NCBI RefSeq assembly: GCF_000735345.1
Contig: NZ_JMPJ01000033.1
Coordinates: 62,001-126,000 of the forward strand
Source: Ewingella americana ATCC 33852
GTDB taxonomy: Bacteria > Pseudomonadota > Gammaproteobacteria > Enterobacterales > Enterobacteriaceae
Direction of reading: 5' to 3'
DNA: 64,000 nt
The notes under the pieces: model-generated
Databases searched by the model: none
What the model was told of the DNA's origin: nothing
What the model saw: the letters and a program-made list of their open reading frames with translations, nothing else
In this document: piece by piece, positions 28,403 to 39,187 of the stretch
Position numbering within the stretch: position 1 is the first letter of the stretch
How the letters are laid out: the number at the start of each line of letters is the position of its first letter
Translations under genes and position numbers: made by a program

Positions 28403-31400
28403 TTGAACGCGGTAAATTTCGCTCACTAACGCTGGTTAACTGGAACGGCTTCTTTGCGCGTACTTTTGACCTTGATGCTTTGGTTACCACGCTTTCGGGC
28501 GGCAACGGGGCGGGTAAATCCACCACCATGGCGGCCTTCGTCACGGCGCTTATCCCTGACTTAACCTTGCTGCACTTTCGTAACACCACCGAGGCTGGCG
28601 CGACATCTGGCTCTCGTGACAAAGGTCTGCACGGTAAGCTGCGCGCGGGCGTCTGCTACTCCACTCTCGACGTAGTGAACTCGCGCCATCAGCGGGTGAT
28701 CGTCGGCGTGCGTTTGCAGCAGGTTGCCGGGCGTGATCGTAAAGTGGATATCAAACCTTTCACCATTCAAGGTCTGCCTACTGCGATTCAGCCTACAGAG
28801 ATTTTGACTCAGACCGTGGGCGACCGTCAGGCGCGCGTGCTGTCGCTGCAAGAGCTGAAAGACAGCGTCGAAGCGATGGAAGGGGTGCAGTTCAAGCAGT
28901 TCAACTCGATCACTGACTATCACTCGCTGATGTTTGATCTGGGTGTGATCCCGCGCCGTCTGCGCACCGCGTCCGATCGCAGCAAGTTCTATCGCCTGAT
29001 TGAAGCCTCGCTGTACGGCGGGATTTCCAGCGCCATCACCCGCTCTCTGCGCGACTACCTGTTGCCTGAAAACAGCGGCGTGCGCAAAGCCTTCCAAGAC
29101 ATGGAAGCCGCGCTGCGCGAGAACCGCATGACGCTGGAAGCCATTCGCGTAACCCAGTCTGACCGTGACCTGTTCAAGCACCTGATCTCCGAGGCCACCT
29201 CTTACGTTGCCGCCGACTATATGCGCCATGCCAATGAGCGACGCATCCATCTCGACGGCGCGCTGGTGCTGCGTAATGACTTGCTGACCAGCCGTAAACA
29301 GCTCTCCAGCGAGCAGTATCGTCACGTAGAAATGGCCCGTGAATTGGCCGAGCAGAGCGGCTCGCAAAGTGATTTAGAGACCGATTATCAGGCGGCCAGT
29401 GACCACTTGAGTTTGGTGCAGACGGCGATGCGTCAGCAGGAAAAAATCGAGCGCTATGAAAGCGACCTCGAGGAGCTGACTTATCGTCTCGAAGAACAAA
29501 ATGAAGTGGTTGCCGAAGCCAGCGAGCTGCACGCCGAGCACGAAGCCCGTGCCGAAGCCGCTGAGATTGAAGTGGATGAGCTGAAGAGCCAGCTGGCTGA
29601 TTACCAGCAGGCGCTGGACGTGCAGCAAACCCGTGCCATTCAGTATCAGCAGGCGTTGCACGCCCTTGAGCGCGCGCGCGAACTGTGCCAAATCCCTGAC
29701 CTTTCGAGCCAGAACAGCGAAGAGTGGCTGGAAACCTTCCAAAGCAAAGAGCAAGAAGCCACAGATATTCTGCTGATGCTTGAGCAGAAGATGAGCGTGG
29801 CCGACGCGGCGCACAGCCAGTTCGAAAACGCTTATCAGCTGGTGGTGAAAATCGCCGGTGAAGTGAGCCGCAGCGAAGCATGGCAAACCGCGCGTGAATT
29901 GCTGCGCGACTGGTCTTCTCAACAGCATCAGGCCGAGCGCGTAGAACCACTGCGCATGCGCCTGTCCGAGCTGGAAGGTCGCCTGCGCGAGCAGCAAGAC
30001 GCCGAGCGCCAATTGCAGGAGTTCTGCAAACGTTCGGGTCAGGATGTCCATCCTGAAGATCTTGATGAACTGCAACGCGAGCTGGAAGTACAGATTGAAG
30101 AGTTGTCTGGCGTGGTTTCCCAAGCCGGCGAACGCCGCATGGAAATGCGTCAGGAACTCGAACGCGTGCAAGCCCGTATTCGTGAGCTGACCGCACGCGC
30201 GCCCGTTTGGCTGGCGGCGCAAGATGCGTTGAGCCAACTGAGCGAGCAGAGCAAAGAGCCGCTGGAAAGTAGCCAGCAGGTCACTGAGTACATGCAGCAG
30301 ATGCTGGAAAGCGAGCGCGAAACCACGGTTGAGCGCGACGAAGTGGCTTCACGCAAAAAACGCATTGAAGGGCAGATAACTCGCCTTAGCCAGCCGAGCG
30401 GCGCGGAAGATTCGCGAATGATTGCGCTGGCCGAACGTTTTGGCGGCGTTCTGCTCTCCGAGATTTATGACGACGTCACCATTGATGACGCGCCTTACTT
30501 CTCCGCACTTTACGGGCCATCCCGCCACGCCATCGTGGTGCCAGATCTCTCTCTGATCCGCGATCAGCTTGACGGTTTGGACGATTGCCCGGAAGACCTT
30601 TATCTGATTGAAGGGGATCCGCAGTCCTTCGATGACAGCGTGTTTGCCGTCGAAGAGATGCAGGGCGCGGTACTGGTCAAAACCGGCGACCGCCAGTGGC
30701 GTTATTCCCACTTCCCGCAAGTGCCTCTGTTTGGCCGCGCGGCGCGTGAGAATCGCCTCGAAACCTTACATAAAGAGCGCGAAACCCTGTCTGAGCGTTA
30801 TGCGACTCTGTCGTTTGACGTGCAGAAGATCCAGCGTGTGCATCAGGCCTTCAGCCGCTTCATCGGCAGTCACTTGGCGGTGGCGTTTGACGCCGACCCA
30901 GAAGCAGAGATCCGCACCCTCAGCGGCCGTCGCGGTGAGCTGGAGCGCGCCCTGAACTCGCATGAAGGTGCCAACCAGCAGCAGCGCCAGCAGTATGAAC
31001 AGGCAAAAGAGTCGGTTGCCATGCTCAACAAGCTGCTGCCGCGCGTCGGCTTGCTGTGTGACGAAACCTTGATTGATCGTGTCGAAGAGATCCGTGAAGA
31101 GCTGGAAGAAGCGCAGGATTCTGCCCGCTTTATTCAGCAACACAGCGCGTCTCTTACCAAGCTGGAGCCGCTGGTTTCTGTGCTGCAAAGTGACCCAGAG
31201 CAGCACGACCAGCTGAAAGAAGATTATGCGCAGGCCCAGCACGCCCAGCGGCTGGCGAAGCAGCAGGCCTTCTCGCTGACCGAAGTGGTTCAGCGCCGGG
31301 CGCACTTCGGCTATACCGACTCTGCGGGCATGCTAACTGAAAACTCGGATTTGAATGACAAGCTGCGTCAGCGTCTTGAGCATGCAGAAGCCGAGCGTAC

Positions 31401-32847
31401 CCGTGCGCGCGAGCAGATGCGTCAGCATCAGGCGCAATACGCCCAGTACAATCAAGTGTTGGCGTCGCTGAAAAGTTCGTTCGATGCTAAGCGCGACATG
31501 TTGAAAGAGCTGGGGCAAGAGCTGCAGGATATCGGCGTGCAGGCAGACGCTAATGCCGAAGCTCGTGCCAAAACGCGCCGTGACGAGCTGCATGCAGCCT
31601 TGAGCACCAACCGCGCGCGTTGCAACCAGCTGGAAAAACAGATCACCTTCTGCGAAGCCGAAATGGACAACTTGCAGAAGAAACTGCGCAAGCTTGAGCG
31701 CGACTATCACCAGAGCCGCGAACACGTGGTGACGGCGAAGGCCGGCTGGTGCGCCGTGATGCGTTTGGTGAAAGACAATGGCGTCGAGCGCCGTCTGCAC
31801 CGCCGCGAACTGGCCTATATGGACGGCGACGAGCTGCGATCCATGTCGGATAAATCGCTGGGTGCGCTGCGCCTGGCGGTGGCTGACAACGAGCACTTGC
31901 GCGACGTTCTGCGTCTTTCCGAAGATCCAAAACGCCCTGAGCGCAAAATTCAGTTCTACATCGCGGTGTATCAGCATCTGCGCGAGCGAATTCGTCAGGA
32001 TATTATTCGCACCGACGACCCGGTTGAAGCTATCGAACAGATGGAAATCGAGCTGGGCCGCCTGACCGAAGAGCTGACCGCGCGTGAGCAGCAGCTGGCG
32101 ATCAGCTCGAAAAGCGTGGCGAATATTATTCGCAAAACCATTCAACGCGAGCAGAACCGCATTCGCATGCTCAACCAAGGGCTGCAGGCCGTGGCCTTCG
32201 GTCAGGTTAAGAGTGTGCGCCTTAACGTTAACGTTCGTGAAGCGCATGCCGGGCTGCTGGACGTGCTCTCCGAGCAGCAAGATCAGCATCAGGACCTGTT
32301 TAGCAGCAATCGCCTCACCTTCTCTGAAGCATTAGCGAAGCTCTATCAGCGCCTGAATCCGCAGATCGACATGGGTCAGCGTACGCCACAGACCATCGGC
32401 GAGGAGTTACTGGATTACCGTAACTACCTTGAGATGGAAGTGGAGGTTAACCGTGGATCTGACGGCTGGTTGCGTGCAGAGAGCGGTGCGCTGTCCACCG
32501 GTGAGGCTATCGGTACCGGTATGTCAATTCTGGTGATGGTGGTGCAGAGCTGGGAAGAAGAGTCGAGCCGTATGCGCGGTAAAGACATTTCGCCTTGCCG
32601 CCTGCTGTTCCTCGATGAAGCTGCGCGTCTGGATGCTAAATCCATCGCCACTCTGTTCGAACTCTGCGACCGTCTTGAGATGCAGCTGATTATCGCCGCA
32701 CCTGAAAACATCAGTCCGGAGAAAGGCACAACCTATAAGCTGGTGCGTAAAGTGTTCAACAACCACGAGCACGTTCACGTGGTGGGCCTGCGCGGTTTCG
32801 CCGCCGAGCTACCGGCAACAGTGGATGCGGAAGTAGAAAACGGCTGA
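28399..32847 (+). CDS. mukB: MukB, SMC-like chromosome condensin ATPase
   Basis: A 1482-residue SMC-like protein (1486 in E. coli) that dimerises through a hinge and drives chromosome organisation with MukE and MukF. The head halves are at the two ends: Walker [13 protein letters not shown] near residue 34, the signature [12 protein letters not shown] and Walker [12 protein letters not shown] near 1360-1410. Long coiled-coil arms with many Glu, Gln, Arg and Ala residues flank a globular hinge at roughly residues 660-780. It is the last gene of the operon and ends at a strong terminator. Confidence 0.99.
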   Translation: MIERGKFRSLTLVNWNGFFARTFDLDALVTTLSGGNGAGKSTTMAAFVTALIPDLTLLHFRNTTEAGATSGSRDKGLHGKLRAGVCYSTLDVVNSRHQRVIVGVRLQQVAGRDRKVDIKPFTIQGLPTAIQPTEILTQTVGDRQARVLSLQELKDSVEAMEGVQFKQFNSITDYHSLMFDLGVIPRRLRTASDRSKFYRLIEASLYGGISSAITRSLRDYLLPENSGVRKAFQDMEAALRENRMTLEAIRVTQSDRDLFKHLISEATSYVAADYMRHANERRIHLDGALVLRNDLLTSRKQLSSEQYRHVEMARELAEQSGSQSDLETDYQAASDHLSLVQTAMRQQEKIERYESDLEELTYRLEEQNEVVAEASELHAEHEARAEAAEIEVDELKSQLADYQQALDVQQTRAIQYQQALHALERARELCQIPDLSSQNSEEWLETFQSKEQEATDILLMLEQKMSVADAAHSQFENAYQLVVKIAGEVSRSEAWQTARELLRDWSSQQHQAERVEPLRMRLSELEGRLREQQDAERQLQEFCKRSGQDVHPEDLDELQRELEVQIEELSGVVSQAGERRMEMRQELERVQARIRELTARAPVWLAAQDALSQLSEQSKEPLESSQQVTEYMQQMLESERETTVERDEVASRKKRIEGQITRLSQPSGAEDSRMIALAERFGGVLLSEIYDDVTIDDAPYFSALYGPSRHAIVVPDLSLIRDQLDGLDDCPEDLYLIEGDPQSFDDSVFAVEEMQGAVLVKTGDRQWRYSHFPQVPLFGRAARENRLETLHKERETLSERYATLSFDVQKIQRVHQAFSRFIGSHLAVAFDADPEAEIRTLSGRRGELERALNSHEGANQQQRQQYEQAKESVAMLNKLLPRVGLLCDETLIDRVEEIREELEEAQDSARFIQQHSASLTKLEPLVSVLQSDPEQHDQLKEDYAQAQHAQRLAKQQAFSLTEVVQRRAHFGYTDSAGMLTENSDLNDKLRQRLEHAEAERTRAREQMRQHQAQYAQYNQVLASLKSSFDAKRDMLKELGQELQDIGVQADANAEARAKTRRDELHAALSTNRARCNQLEKQITFCEAEMDNLQKKLRKLERDYHQSREHVVTAKAGWCAVMRLVKDNGVERRLHRRELAYMDGDELRSMSDKSLGALRLAVADNEHLRDVLRLSEDPKRPERKIQFYIAVYQHLRERIRQDIIRTDDPVEAIEQMEIELGRLTEELTAREQQLAISSKSVANIIRKTIQREQNRIRMLNQGLQAVAFGQVKSVRLNVNVREAHAGLLDVLSEQQDQHQDLFSSNRLTFSEALAKLYQRLNPQIDMGQRTPQTIGEELLDYRNYLEMEVEVNRGSDGWLRAESGALSTGEAIGTGMSILVMVVQSWEEESSRMRGKDISPCRLLFLDEAARLDAKSIATLFELCDRLEMQLIIAAPENISPEKGTTYKLVRKVFNNHEHVHVVGLRGFAAELPATVDAEVENG

Positions 32848-32870
32848 TAGTCGCCGGGCTCCACGTATAA

Positions 32871-32896
32871 AAAAAGCCCCGTTTACGGGGCTTTTT
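32871..32896. terminator. bidirectional terminator between mukB and the GT9 gene
   Basis: AAAAAGCCCCG pairs with CGGGGCTTTTT around TTTA. The A- and T-tracts serve both convergent genes. Confidence 0.93.
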
Positions 32897-32933
32897 TACG
32901 TATAAGTGGTTACCTAACTTAACGAACTTTGGC

Positions 32934-33947
32934 TTATGAGGCCATGGACAGTACTTTTTCACGCAATTGAGTGAATTGGCTAAATACATTGTCCACATCA
33001 ACAAGACCGACATCTTCTGAAGGAGCCTTGATGATGGCGCAAGGGACCTGCCACGGGGCCCAATATTTGGTGTCACTATTACCGTACAGCGCCACGACGG
33101 GTTTATGTACGCCAGCGGCGATGTGCAACGCACCGCCATCACTGGTAATAATCTGATCGCAGAGTGACATTGCTGCCATCAGTTCGCGAATGTTGGTGGT
33201 TGGCAGAGCAACTAAGGGAATATCGGCACAGGCCTCAATCACCTGTTTGGCTTTGTTGTCATCACCAGGGTGTTCAGGATTATCTTCTGCACCAGGAGAC
33301 CAGAAAAGCACCAGCTTACAATCTTCACGTGCCGCCAAACGGTGGGCCAGTTCAATGAATTTTTCTGCCTGCCAACGTTGTTTCGGTTTACGCGAACTAA
33401 TTTGCAGCCCGTAAATAGGTTTGTCTCTGATAATTTTGAACTTTTCAGCACATTGATTAATTTCATTCTCAGAAACGTATAATTCCAAAGGTCCGGGAAC
33501 TTCAGTAATACCCAGCGGCGTTAATAATGTATTGAGTAATTCAACAATATGTAAGCCTTCTGTATGTGGCAGGCAATCGGTAACCACTTTCTTAGGGGAA
33601 TTTCCTATAGCGATTATTCTTTTCGCACCGGAAAGCTTTGCCCATTTAAGAGAGTGTTTATCAGTGCTAGCAATCAATACCACGTCATAGCGCGCCGAAC
33701 GCACGGCGAGAATGGTTTTAATTCTTTGATAATAAACGTTTAACAGGCTTTGTCCCGGCTTTCTATGGTGAGACTTACAATATAGATGAACATTGCTTAT
33801 GTGGGGATTACCCACCAATACATCCTTATTGTAAGTATTTACCAGTAAATCGAGAGTATTTGCCTTGTGTTTAGTAAGGTTTGCAATGAGAGGTGTCGTT
33901 AGAATCAAGTCGCCAATATTATCGCGTCTAATGAGTAAAATTTTCAT
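32934..33947 (-). CDS. GT9-family (heptosyltransferase-like) glycosyltransferase
   Basis: A 337-residue GT-B enzyme of family GT9, which contains the ADP-heptose:LPS heptosyltransferases. The N-terminal RRDNIGDLILTTPLI and the C-terminal nucleotide-sugar site TSDGGALHIAAGVHKPVVAL are typical. No signal peptide or membrane segment is seen, so it is probably cytoplasmic or peripheral and acts on LPS core or another surface glycan. E. coli has no gene between mukB and ldtD. The start-proximal half is more AT-rich than its neighbours, which suggests acquisition or relaxed codon bias. The acceptor is unknown and I cannot equate it with WaaC, WaaF or WaaQ. Confidence 0.82.
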   Translation of the reverse strand: MKILLIRRDNIGDLILTTPLIANLTKHKANTLDLLVNTYNKDVLVGNPHISNVHLYCKSHHRKPGQSLLNVYYQRIKTILAVRSARYDVVLIASTDKHSLKWAKLSGAKRIIAIGNSPKKVVTDCLPHTEGLHIVELLNTLLTPLGITEVPGPLELYVSENEINQCAEKFKIIRDKPIYGLQISSRKPKQRWQAEKFIELAHRLAAREDCKLVLFWSPGAEDNPEHPGDDNKAKQVIEACADIPLVALPTTNIRELMAAMSLCDQIITSDGGALHIAAGVHKPVVALYGNSDTKYWAPWQVPCAIIKAPSEDVGLVDVDNVFSQFTQLREKVLSMAS

Positions 33948-34361
33948 ATAAATAATTTAGTTAAAATAACAGTGGCTATCCTAGGTTTTGGCCTTTAAAT
34001 AATCAAGCTTAATTGTTACCGTTTTATTGAGCCAAGATAACGAATATTTACTTTGAGTTTATGGGGTTAAGAAAGTTCACTCTTGCACTTTTACTGTGTG
34101 CCATCGCCAGAGAAAGTTGCCGTTTTTGGTAAGTTGCGGATTTTTCACCCATAAAGACATCTTTTGTAGCAGTTAGCCTAATGATTATCCTCTGTCAGCA
34201 CTTTATTTCATCCTCGCGCTAGCTTAGAGTCTTCACTGCACGCGGGGTGCTATTGTGTTGAGATCCCGCGCAAAAAAAGAATTATGTTTATATACTTAAA
34301 CCATGAGCGGTTTGCTTGAATTTATCGGGTTCAATTTGGGCATATTTAAGGGAGGCAAGGG
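33948..34361. other. AT-rich divergent spacer between the GT9 gene and ldtD
   Basis: No supported gene is seen. The spacer must hold divergent promoters, but I see no convincing -35/-10 pair, CpxR box or JUMPstart element. GGGAGG upstream of ldtD is its ribosome site. Confidence 0.5.
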
Positions 34362-36212
34362 ATGATGTTAACGAGTCAAGGGTCTCTCAGATTTCTGGCA
34401 GCCAGCTGCCTAATCGCGTTGGGATTAGCGCCGCTGCAGGCTGCATTCTCGGCAGTGCCGACATTATCGGTGCGCTCGGCGACGCTTTCTAGCGTCCAAA
34501 GCCTCAGCCAGCTTCAGGCCGAGTTGCCAAAAGGAGTTAAACCGCTTTATCTCTCCTCTCTTTCATCTCTGTATGCCGCAAATCATATGCAGCCAATGTG
34601 GGAAGACAGAGATACCGTTCATCAATTCCAGCAACAACTCGCAGAATTAGCGCTTTCCGGAATCCAGCCGCAGTTTACCCAGTGGGTAAAATGGTTAACG
34701 GATCCGCAGATAACAGGGATGGCGCGAGATATCGTGCTGTCTGACGCCATGCTCGGCTATTTGCAATTTGTTAGCGGCGTTGAGGCAAATGGCGATAATT
34801 GGCTATACAGTTCCACGCCTTACAAAATGACCACGCCGCCGCTGACGGTGATTAACCAATGGCAGCTGGCGCTGCGTAAAGGCACCACGGCAGGATATAT
34901 GGCGACCTTAACGCCACAACACCCGCTGTATGCCAAAATGCACGCCGCGCTGAGAACCATGTTGGCGGATAACCACCCATGGCCGCAGGTGACTAACGCT
35001 GCCAGCCTACGCCCCGGGCAAATCAGTGATGATATCCCGGCGTTACGCGAGATCCTCAGCCGCACCGGCATGATGAATGCCACTGCGGCGGAAACTAAAT
35101 CGCCACAGCCGACTGACGAAACTATCGCCAAAGATGGCCCGGGTGCTGCGGCGAATGACGATCTGTCCGTAGATGAAACCGCTGACAAAACAGCCCAGCC
35201 ATCTCCGGTAGTCAGCCCGGCGGCAACCTCGGTGACGGATGTCTTACCGACAGTGACCCCGGCAGGGCAGTCAGCGACACCAACGCCGGTTGCTGTGGCA
35301 GATAACCAATACTCACCAGATTTGGTAGAAGCTGTGAAACGCTTCCAGAAATGGCAAGGGTTGGAAGCCGACGGCATTATCGGTACCCGTACTCGCGAAT
35401 GGCTGAACGCCTCGCCGCGTATGCGCGCAACGCTGCTGGCGCTGAACATCCAGCGGCTGCGCATTTTGCCGGGTAATGTGAACACCGGCATTATGGTTAA
35501 CATTCCTAACTACCAACTGACTTATTATCTCAACGGTAGCGAAGTGTTGTCTTCTCGGGTGATTGTTGGCCGCCCAAGCCGTAAAACGCCATTAATGAGC
35601 AGCGCGTTGAACAACGTGGTGGTTAACCCGCCGTGGAACGTGCCGACAACCTTAGTGCGTGAAGATATTGTTCCTAAAGCGATGCGTGATAGCAGCTATT
35701 TCCAAAAACATGGCTATACCGTGCTGTCTGGCTGGAGCAATGATGCGGAAGTGGTTGACCCAACTATGATTGACTGGAGCGTGGTGTCACCGAATCATTT
35801 CCCGTATCGCATTCGTCAGGCACCGGGCGCGACCAACTCGCTAGGGCGTTACAAGTTCAATATGCCAAGCTCGGATGCCATCTATTTACATGACACGCCT
35901 AACCACGGGTTATTCCAGAAAGATATCCGTGCTCTGAGTTCGGGTTGTGTGCGCGTTAATAAAGCCTCTGAATTGGCGAATATGCTGTTACAGGATGCGG
36001 GATGGAATGACACCCGTATCTCGTCCACCCTACAGGGCGGGAATACGACATTTGTGCCGATTCGTCATCGTATACCGGTAAAACTGTTCTATTTAACGGC
36101 TTGGGTTGCCGAAGATGGTAAGCCACAATTCCGTACAGATATTTACAATTATGATTCTCCGGTGAGATCTGGCGCACAAATTTTGCCACAAGCAGAAATT
36201 TTGCTGCAATAA
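34362..36212 (+). CDS. ldtD: LdtD (YcbB), L,D-transpeptidase
   Basis: A 616-residue periplasmic enzyme that forms 3-3 (mDAP-mDAP) cross-links in peptidoglycan and gives beta-lactam tolerance. An N-terminal signal sequence (about 1-30) is followed by a scaffold domain and a Pro/Thr/Ala-rich linker (about 240-320). Next come a peptidoglycan-binding segment ([17 protein letters not shown], about 325-360) and the YkuD catalytic domain. The catalytic cysteine is Cys529 in SSGCVRVN, with the histidine in IYLHDTPNH. The frame starts ATG ATG, so 34365 is an equal alternative. Confidence 0.96.
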   Translation: MMLTSQGSLRFLAASCLIALGLAPLQAAFSAVPTLSVRSATLSSVQSLSQLQAELPKGVKPLYLSSLSSLYAANHMQPMWEDRDTVHQFQQQLAELALSGIQPQFTQWVKWLTDPQITGMARDIVLSDAMLGYLQFVSGVEANGDNWLYSSTPYKMTTPPLTVINQWQLALRKGTTAGYMATLTPQHPLYAKMHAALRTMLADNHPWPQVTNAASLRPGQISDDIPALREILSRTGMMNATAAETKSPQPTDETIAKDGPGAAANDDLSVDETADKTAQPSPVVSPAATSVTDVLPTVTPAGQSATPTPVAVADNQYSPDLVEAVKRFQKWQGLEADGIIGTRTREWLNASPRMRATLLALNIQRLRILPGNVNTGIMVNIPNYQLTYYLNGSEVLSSRVIVGRPSRKTPLMSSALNNVVVNPPWNVPTTLVREDIVPKAMRDSSYFQKHGYTVLSGWSNDAEVVDPTMIDWSVVSPNHFPYRIRQAPGATNSLGRYKFNMPSSDAIYLHDTPNHGLFQKDIRALSSGCVRVNKASELANMLLQDAGWNDTRISSTLQGGNTTFVPIRHRIPVKLFYLTAWVAEDGKPQFRTDIYNYDSPVRSGAQILPQAEILLQ

Positions 36213-36255
36213 ATGCAGTAAAACTAAAATGATAGCGGTCAGAGTAATTGGCCTA

Positions 36256-36289
36256 ATGACGGGAATAGTGGCCACACTATTCCCGTCAT
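36256..36289 (+). terminator. long stem-loop between ldtD and mepK
   Basis: A perfect 15-base stem (36256-36270 with 36275-36289, arms beginning ATGACGGGAATAGT) closes a GCCA loop. The 3' flank GCTTTATAC is only weakly T-rich, so it may terminate inefficiently or stabilise the ldtD mRNA. Confidence 0.65.
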
Positions 36290-36390
36290 GCTTTATACAG
36301 CGAGTTGACTCACTGAAATAAGGCGGTTAAGGTTCGGAAGGGCTCAATTATGCGCCTACTTTGACTCTCTTATCGGGTAATAAACTGTTC

Positions 36391-36939
36391 ATGGACCAAA
36401 TAGACAAACATCGCCGTAAATGGCTGGCACTTGGCGGTGCCGCTGTGGGCATTTCACTCCTTCCGGGGCGTGCTTTTGCCACTCTTTCCACTCCTCGTCC
36501 GCGTATTTTAGTGGTTAACAACATAAATACCGGTGAGACCCTCAAAACCGAGTTTTTTGATGGAAAGCGTTACAACAAGGATGAGTTGGCTAGATTGAAC
36601 CACTTGTTCAGAGATTATCGTGCCGAGCAAGTTAAGAGCATTGATCCCGCCTTATTTGACCATCTCTATCGTTTACAAGTGATGTTGGGCACCAATAAAC
36701 CGGTTCAGCTAATTTCGGGTTATCGCACCTTAGCCACCAATAACAGCATGCGTAAACCCGGCAGCGGCGTGGCGAAACATAGCTACCACACGCTGGGGCA
36801 GGCGATGGACTTCCATATTGCTGGCATAGACTTGAGTAATATTCGCAAAGCCGCGTTAAAAATGAAGATGGGTGGTGTAGGATATTATCCACGTAGCAAC
36901 TTTGTGCATATCGACACGGGTCCGGCAAGAACCTGGTGA
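36391..36939 (+). CDS. mepK: MepK (YcbK), murein endopeptidase
   Basis: A 182-residue peptidase M15A-like metalloenzyme with the zinc-site pattern HTLGQAMDFH...HID near the C terminus. The N terminus carries RRKWLALGG followed by a hydrophobic stretch and AFA, a twin-arginine (Tat) signal. The E. coli enzyme cleaves 3-3 cross-links, so it removes the bonds made by LdtD encoded just upstream. The frame is open to 36361, but homology (MDQIDKHRRKW) gives 36391 and the E. coli length. The ribosome site there is poor. Confidence 0.94.
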   Translation: MDQIDKHRRKWLALGGAAVGISLLPGRAFATLSTPRPRILVVNNINTGETLKTEFFDGKRYNKDELARLNHLFRDYRAEQVKSIDPALFDHLYRLQVMLGTNKPVQLISGYRTLATNNSMRKPGSGVAKHSYHTLGQAMDFHIAGIDLSNIRKAALKMKMGGVGYYPRSNFVHIDTGPARTW

Positions 36940-37023
36940 TATGTGGAATATGCGGCTTATTGGTTCATGACTTCTTATCTCTTATGAATGAACAGATGAA
37001 CAAATAAGCCGCCGTGGAGCCTT

Positions 37024-37671
37024 ATGAAATACCATCTCATTCCTGTCACGGCTTTCAGCCAAAACTGTTCAGTTATCTGGTGTACCGAAACTAACCAAGC
37101 TGCCATTGTCGATCCCGGCGGTGAAGCTGAAAAAATCATTGCTGAAGTCTCTTCCCTTGGCGTCGATGTTAAGCAAATTTTGCTGACTCATGGTCATCTT
37201 GACCACGTGGGTGCCGCCGCCGAACTGGCAAAACACTACTCCGCACCTATCGTCGGGCCGCAGAAAGAAGACCTGTTCCTGTTAGAATCGCTGCCGACGC
37301 AAAGCAGAATGTTTGGATTAGCCGACTGTGCGCCGCTGCAAACCGATCAATGGTTGGAAGAGGGCGATAAGGTTACCGTCGGCGAAGAGCAGCTGTCGGT
37401 TTTACACTGTCCGGGTCACACGCCGGGACATATCGTTTTCATCAATGAGAAGAGCCGTCTGGCCGTGTCTGGCGACGTGATTTTCCGTGGTGGCGTGGGG
37501 CGTAGTGACTTCCCGCGTGGCGATCATCAGGCATTGATTCATTCCATCAAAACCAAATTGCTGCCGCTGGGTGATGATATTAAATTCATTCCGGGGCACG
37601 GCCCAATGTCAGATTTAGGTTTCGAGCGCAAAACCAACCCGTTTTTACAGGATGAGTTACCCGTCTGGTAA
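37024..37671 (+). CDS. gloC: GloC (YcbL), type II glyoxalase
   Basis: A 215-residue metallo-beta-lactamase-fold hydrolase. It carries the zinc motif THGHLDHVG, the later HCPGHTPGH and SGDVIF metal ligands and a final GHGP. E. coli GloC hydrolyses S-lactoylglutathione, a step in methylglyoxal detoxification alongside GloB, and is shorter than classical glyoxalase II because it lacks the C-terminal domain. It follows mepK by 85 bases and converges on aspC across a terminator. Confidence 0.95.
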   Translation: MKYHLIPVTAFSQNCSVIWCTETNQAAIVDPGGEAEKIIAEVSSLGVDVKQILLTHGHLDHVGAAAELAKHYSAPIVGPQKEDLFLLESLPTQSRMFGLADCAPLQTDQWLEEGDKVTVGEEQLSVLHCPGHTPGHIVFINEKSRLAVSGDVIFRGGVGRSDFPRGDHQALIHSIKTKLLPLGDDIKFIPGHGPMSDLGFERKTNPFLQDELPVW

Positions 37672-37712
37672 GAGTTGATTGAGACCACTCTGGCAGTCAT
37701 TGAAGCCATAAA

Positions 37713-37743
37713 AAAAGCCCGCCAGTTGCCTGACGGGCTTTTT
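37713..37743. terminator. bidirectional terminator between gloC and aspC
   Basis: AAAAGCCCG and CAG pair with CTG and CGGGCTTTT around TTGC, with one C-A mismatch and A/T tracts on both sides. Confidence 0.9.
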
Positions 37744-37762
37744 ATTTTGCCGAATTCAGTAA

Positions 37763-38953
37763 TTATAGAACGGCAACGATGGCTTCACACAGCGGGGACA
37801 TGTTGTCCAGCGTGATACCCGCGACGTTGATACGGCCAGAGTTCACCGCATAAACGCCGAACTCTTCACGCAGACGCAGAACCTGATCTTTGGTCAGGCC
37901 GCTGAAGGAGAACATGCCGTTCTGGTTAATGATGAAGCTGAAGTCCTGTTGCGCGCCTTTTTCTTGCAAGGTGGTCACGAACAGCTGACGCATACGGTGA
38001 ATACGCTGGCGCATATCACTCAGCTCTTGTTCCCAAATAGCACGCAGCGCTTCATTGCCGAGAATGGTCGCTACCACTGCCGCACCGTGTGATGGTGGGT
38101 TGGAGTAGTTGGCGCGGATCACGGACTTAACTTGGCTGAATGAGCGCTCGGCGGTTTCTGCATCAGCAGCAACTAAAGTACAGGCACCCACGCGCTCGTT
38201 GTACAGGCCGAAGTTTTTGGAGTAGGAGCTGGCAACCAGCAGTTCCGCATGTTTAGCCGCGAAAATACGCAGGCCCTGAGCATCTTCTTCCAGACCCTTA
38301 GCGAAACCTTGGTAAGCGAAGTCAAACAGCGGCAACCAGCCGTTAGCCACGGACAGCTCAGCTAGCTGAGTCCACTGGGCTTCTGTTGGATCGATACCGG
38401 TCGGGTTATGGCAGCAGCCGTGGAACAGCACCACGTCGCCGGCTTTCGCTTCACTCAGGCTTTTCAGCATGCCGTCAAAATCAAGCGCATGGTTTGCTGC
38501 GTCATAGTAGTTGTATTCAACCACTTCCAGACCAGAAGCGTTGAACACGCCTTTATGGTTTGGCCAGCTTGGGTTGCTTACCCAGACGCGTTTGGCAGAA
38601 GTCTGCGTGGCGATAAACTCAGCGGCAATGCGCAGGCCGCCGGTGCCGCCCGGCGTTTGAGCCGTGCGCGCGCGTTTAGCCGCGATGATCGCGCTGTCTT
38701 TACCAAACAGTAATTCTTGAGTGCAGCGTGCGAAGTCTGGCAGGCCGTCGATGCTCAGATAGGTTTTGGTGGTTTCGTTTTCCAGCAGGAATTGTTCGGC
38801 TTTCTTTACGCTGGTGAGAACCGGAGTTTTACCCGTTTCATCTTTATAAACACCAATCCCGAGATTAATTTTATCTTGGCGATCGTCAGCACGGAAAAGA
38901 TCGGTAAGACCCAGAATAGGATCGGCAGGAGCAGCAATGATTTTTTCAAACAT
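37763..38953 (-). CDS. aspC: AspC, aspartate aminotransferase
   Basis: A 396-residue class I PLP aminotransferase that interconverts aspartate plus 2-oxoglutarate with oxaloacetate plus glutamate. It also acts on aromatic amino acids. The PLP lysine lies in [15 protein letters not shown], with NPSWPNHK and [11 protein letters not shown] also conserved. The open frame reaches 38968, but [16 protein letters not shown] at 38953 matches the E. coli start and length and has GGAAGT upstream. It lies downstream of the porin gene but behind that gene's terminator. Confidence 0.98.
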   Translation of the reverse strand: MFEKIIAAPADPILGLTDLFRADDRQDKINLGIGVYKDETGKTPVLTSVKKAEQFLLENETTKTYLSIDGLPDFARCTQELLFGKDSAIIAAKRARTAQTPGGTGGLRIAAEFIATQTSAKRVWVSNPSWPNHKGVFNASGLEVVEYNYYDAANHALDFDGMLKSLSEAKAGDVVLFHGCCHNPTGIDPTEAQWTQLAELSVANGWLPLFDFAYQGFAKGLEEDAQGLRIFAAKHAELLVASSYSKNFGLYNERVGACTLVAADAETAERSFSQVKSVIRANYSNPPSHGAAVVATILGNEALRAIWEQELSDMRQRIHRMRQLFVTTLQEKGAQQDFSFIINQNGMFSFSGLTKDQVLRLREEFGVYAVNSGRINVAGITLDNMSPLCEAIVAVL

Positions 38954-39117
38954 GTGAAAGACTTCCATGACCTGATATTTAGCAGAAAGAGGGCTCAGGT
39001 TACCGCCTCAAAATCAGTTTGCCAACCGTTTGCGGTAAAAAGAAAGCAGAGTTGTGAAGCGGCTGTCGAGATTAATAATTTTGATGATGGAAAAGGCGGG
39101 GGAGAAGCCAAAAAGCA

Positions 39118-39143
39118 AAAGGCAGAGCCGAAGCTCTGCCTTT
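39118..39143 (-). terminator. terminator after the porin gene
   Basis: On the minus strand AAAGGCAGAGC pairs with GCTCTGCCTTT around TTCG, followed by a T-rich tail. The UUCG tetraloop makes it very stable. Confidence 0.9.
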
Positions 39144-39187
39144 AAATTCGCCAGTGAAGCACCCAAAAGTGCTTCGATTAAGCGAGA

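Noticed and set aside
31333-32289. Long open frame (318 codons) on the minus strand inside mukB
   Set aside because: It is antisense to a complete, highly conserved mukB frame. Other long antisense frames at 29174-30196, 45523-46599 (antisense to pepN) and 61974-63038 (antisense to pqiB) have the same origin. None shows a family motif.
34061-34132. 23-codon frame starting MGLRKFTLALLLCAI between the GT9 gene and ldtD
   Set aside because: It has a signal-like hydrophobic run, but no usable ribosome site (GAG only three bases before the ATG), no nearby promoter and no known relative. Not reported as a gene.
36361-36391. Upstream start for mepK
   Set aside because: The extra ten codons are not present in homologues, and the Tat signal fits a start at 36391.
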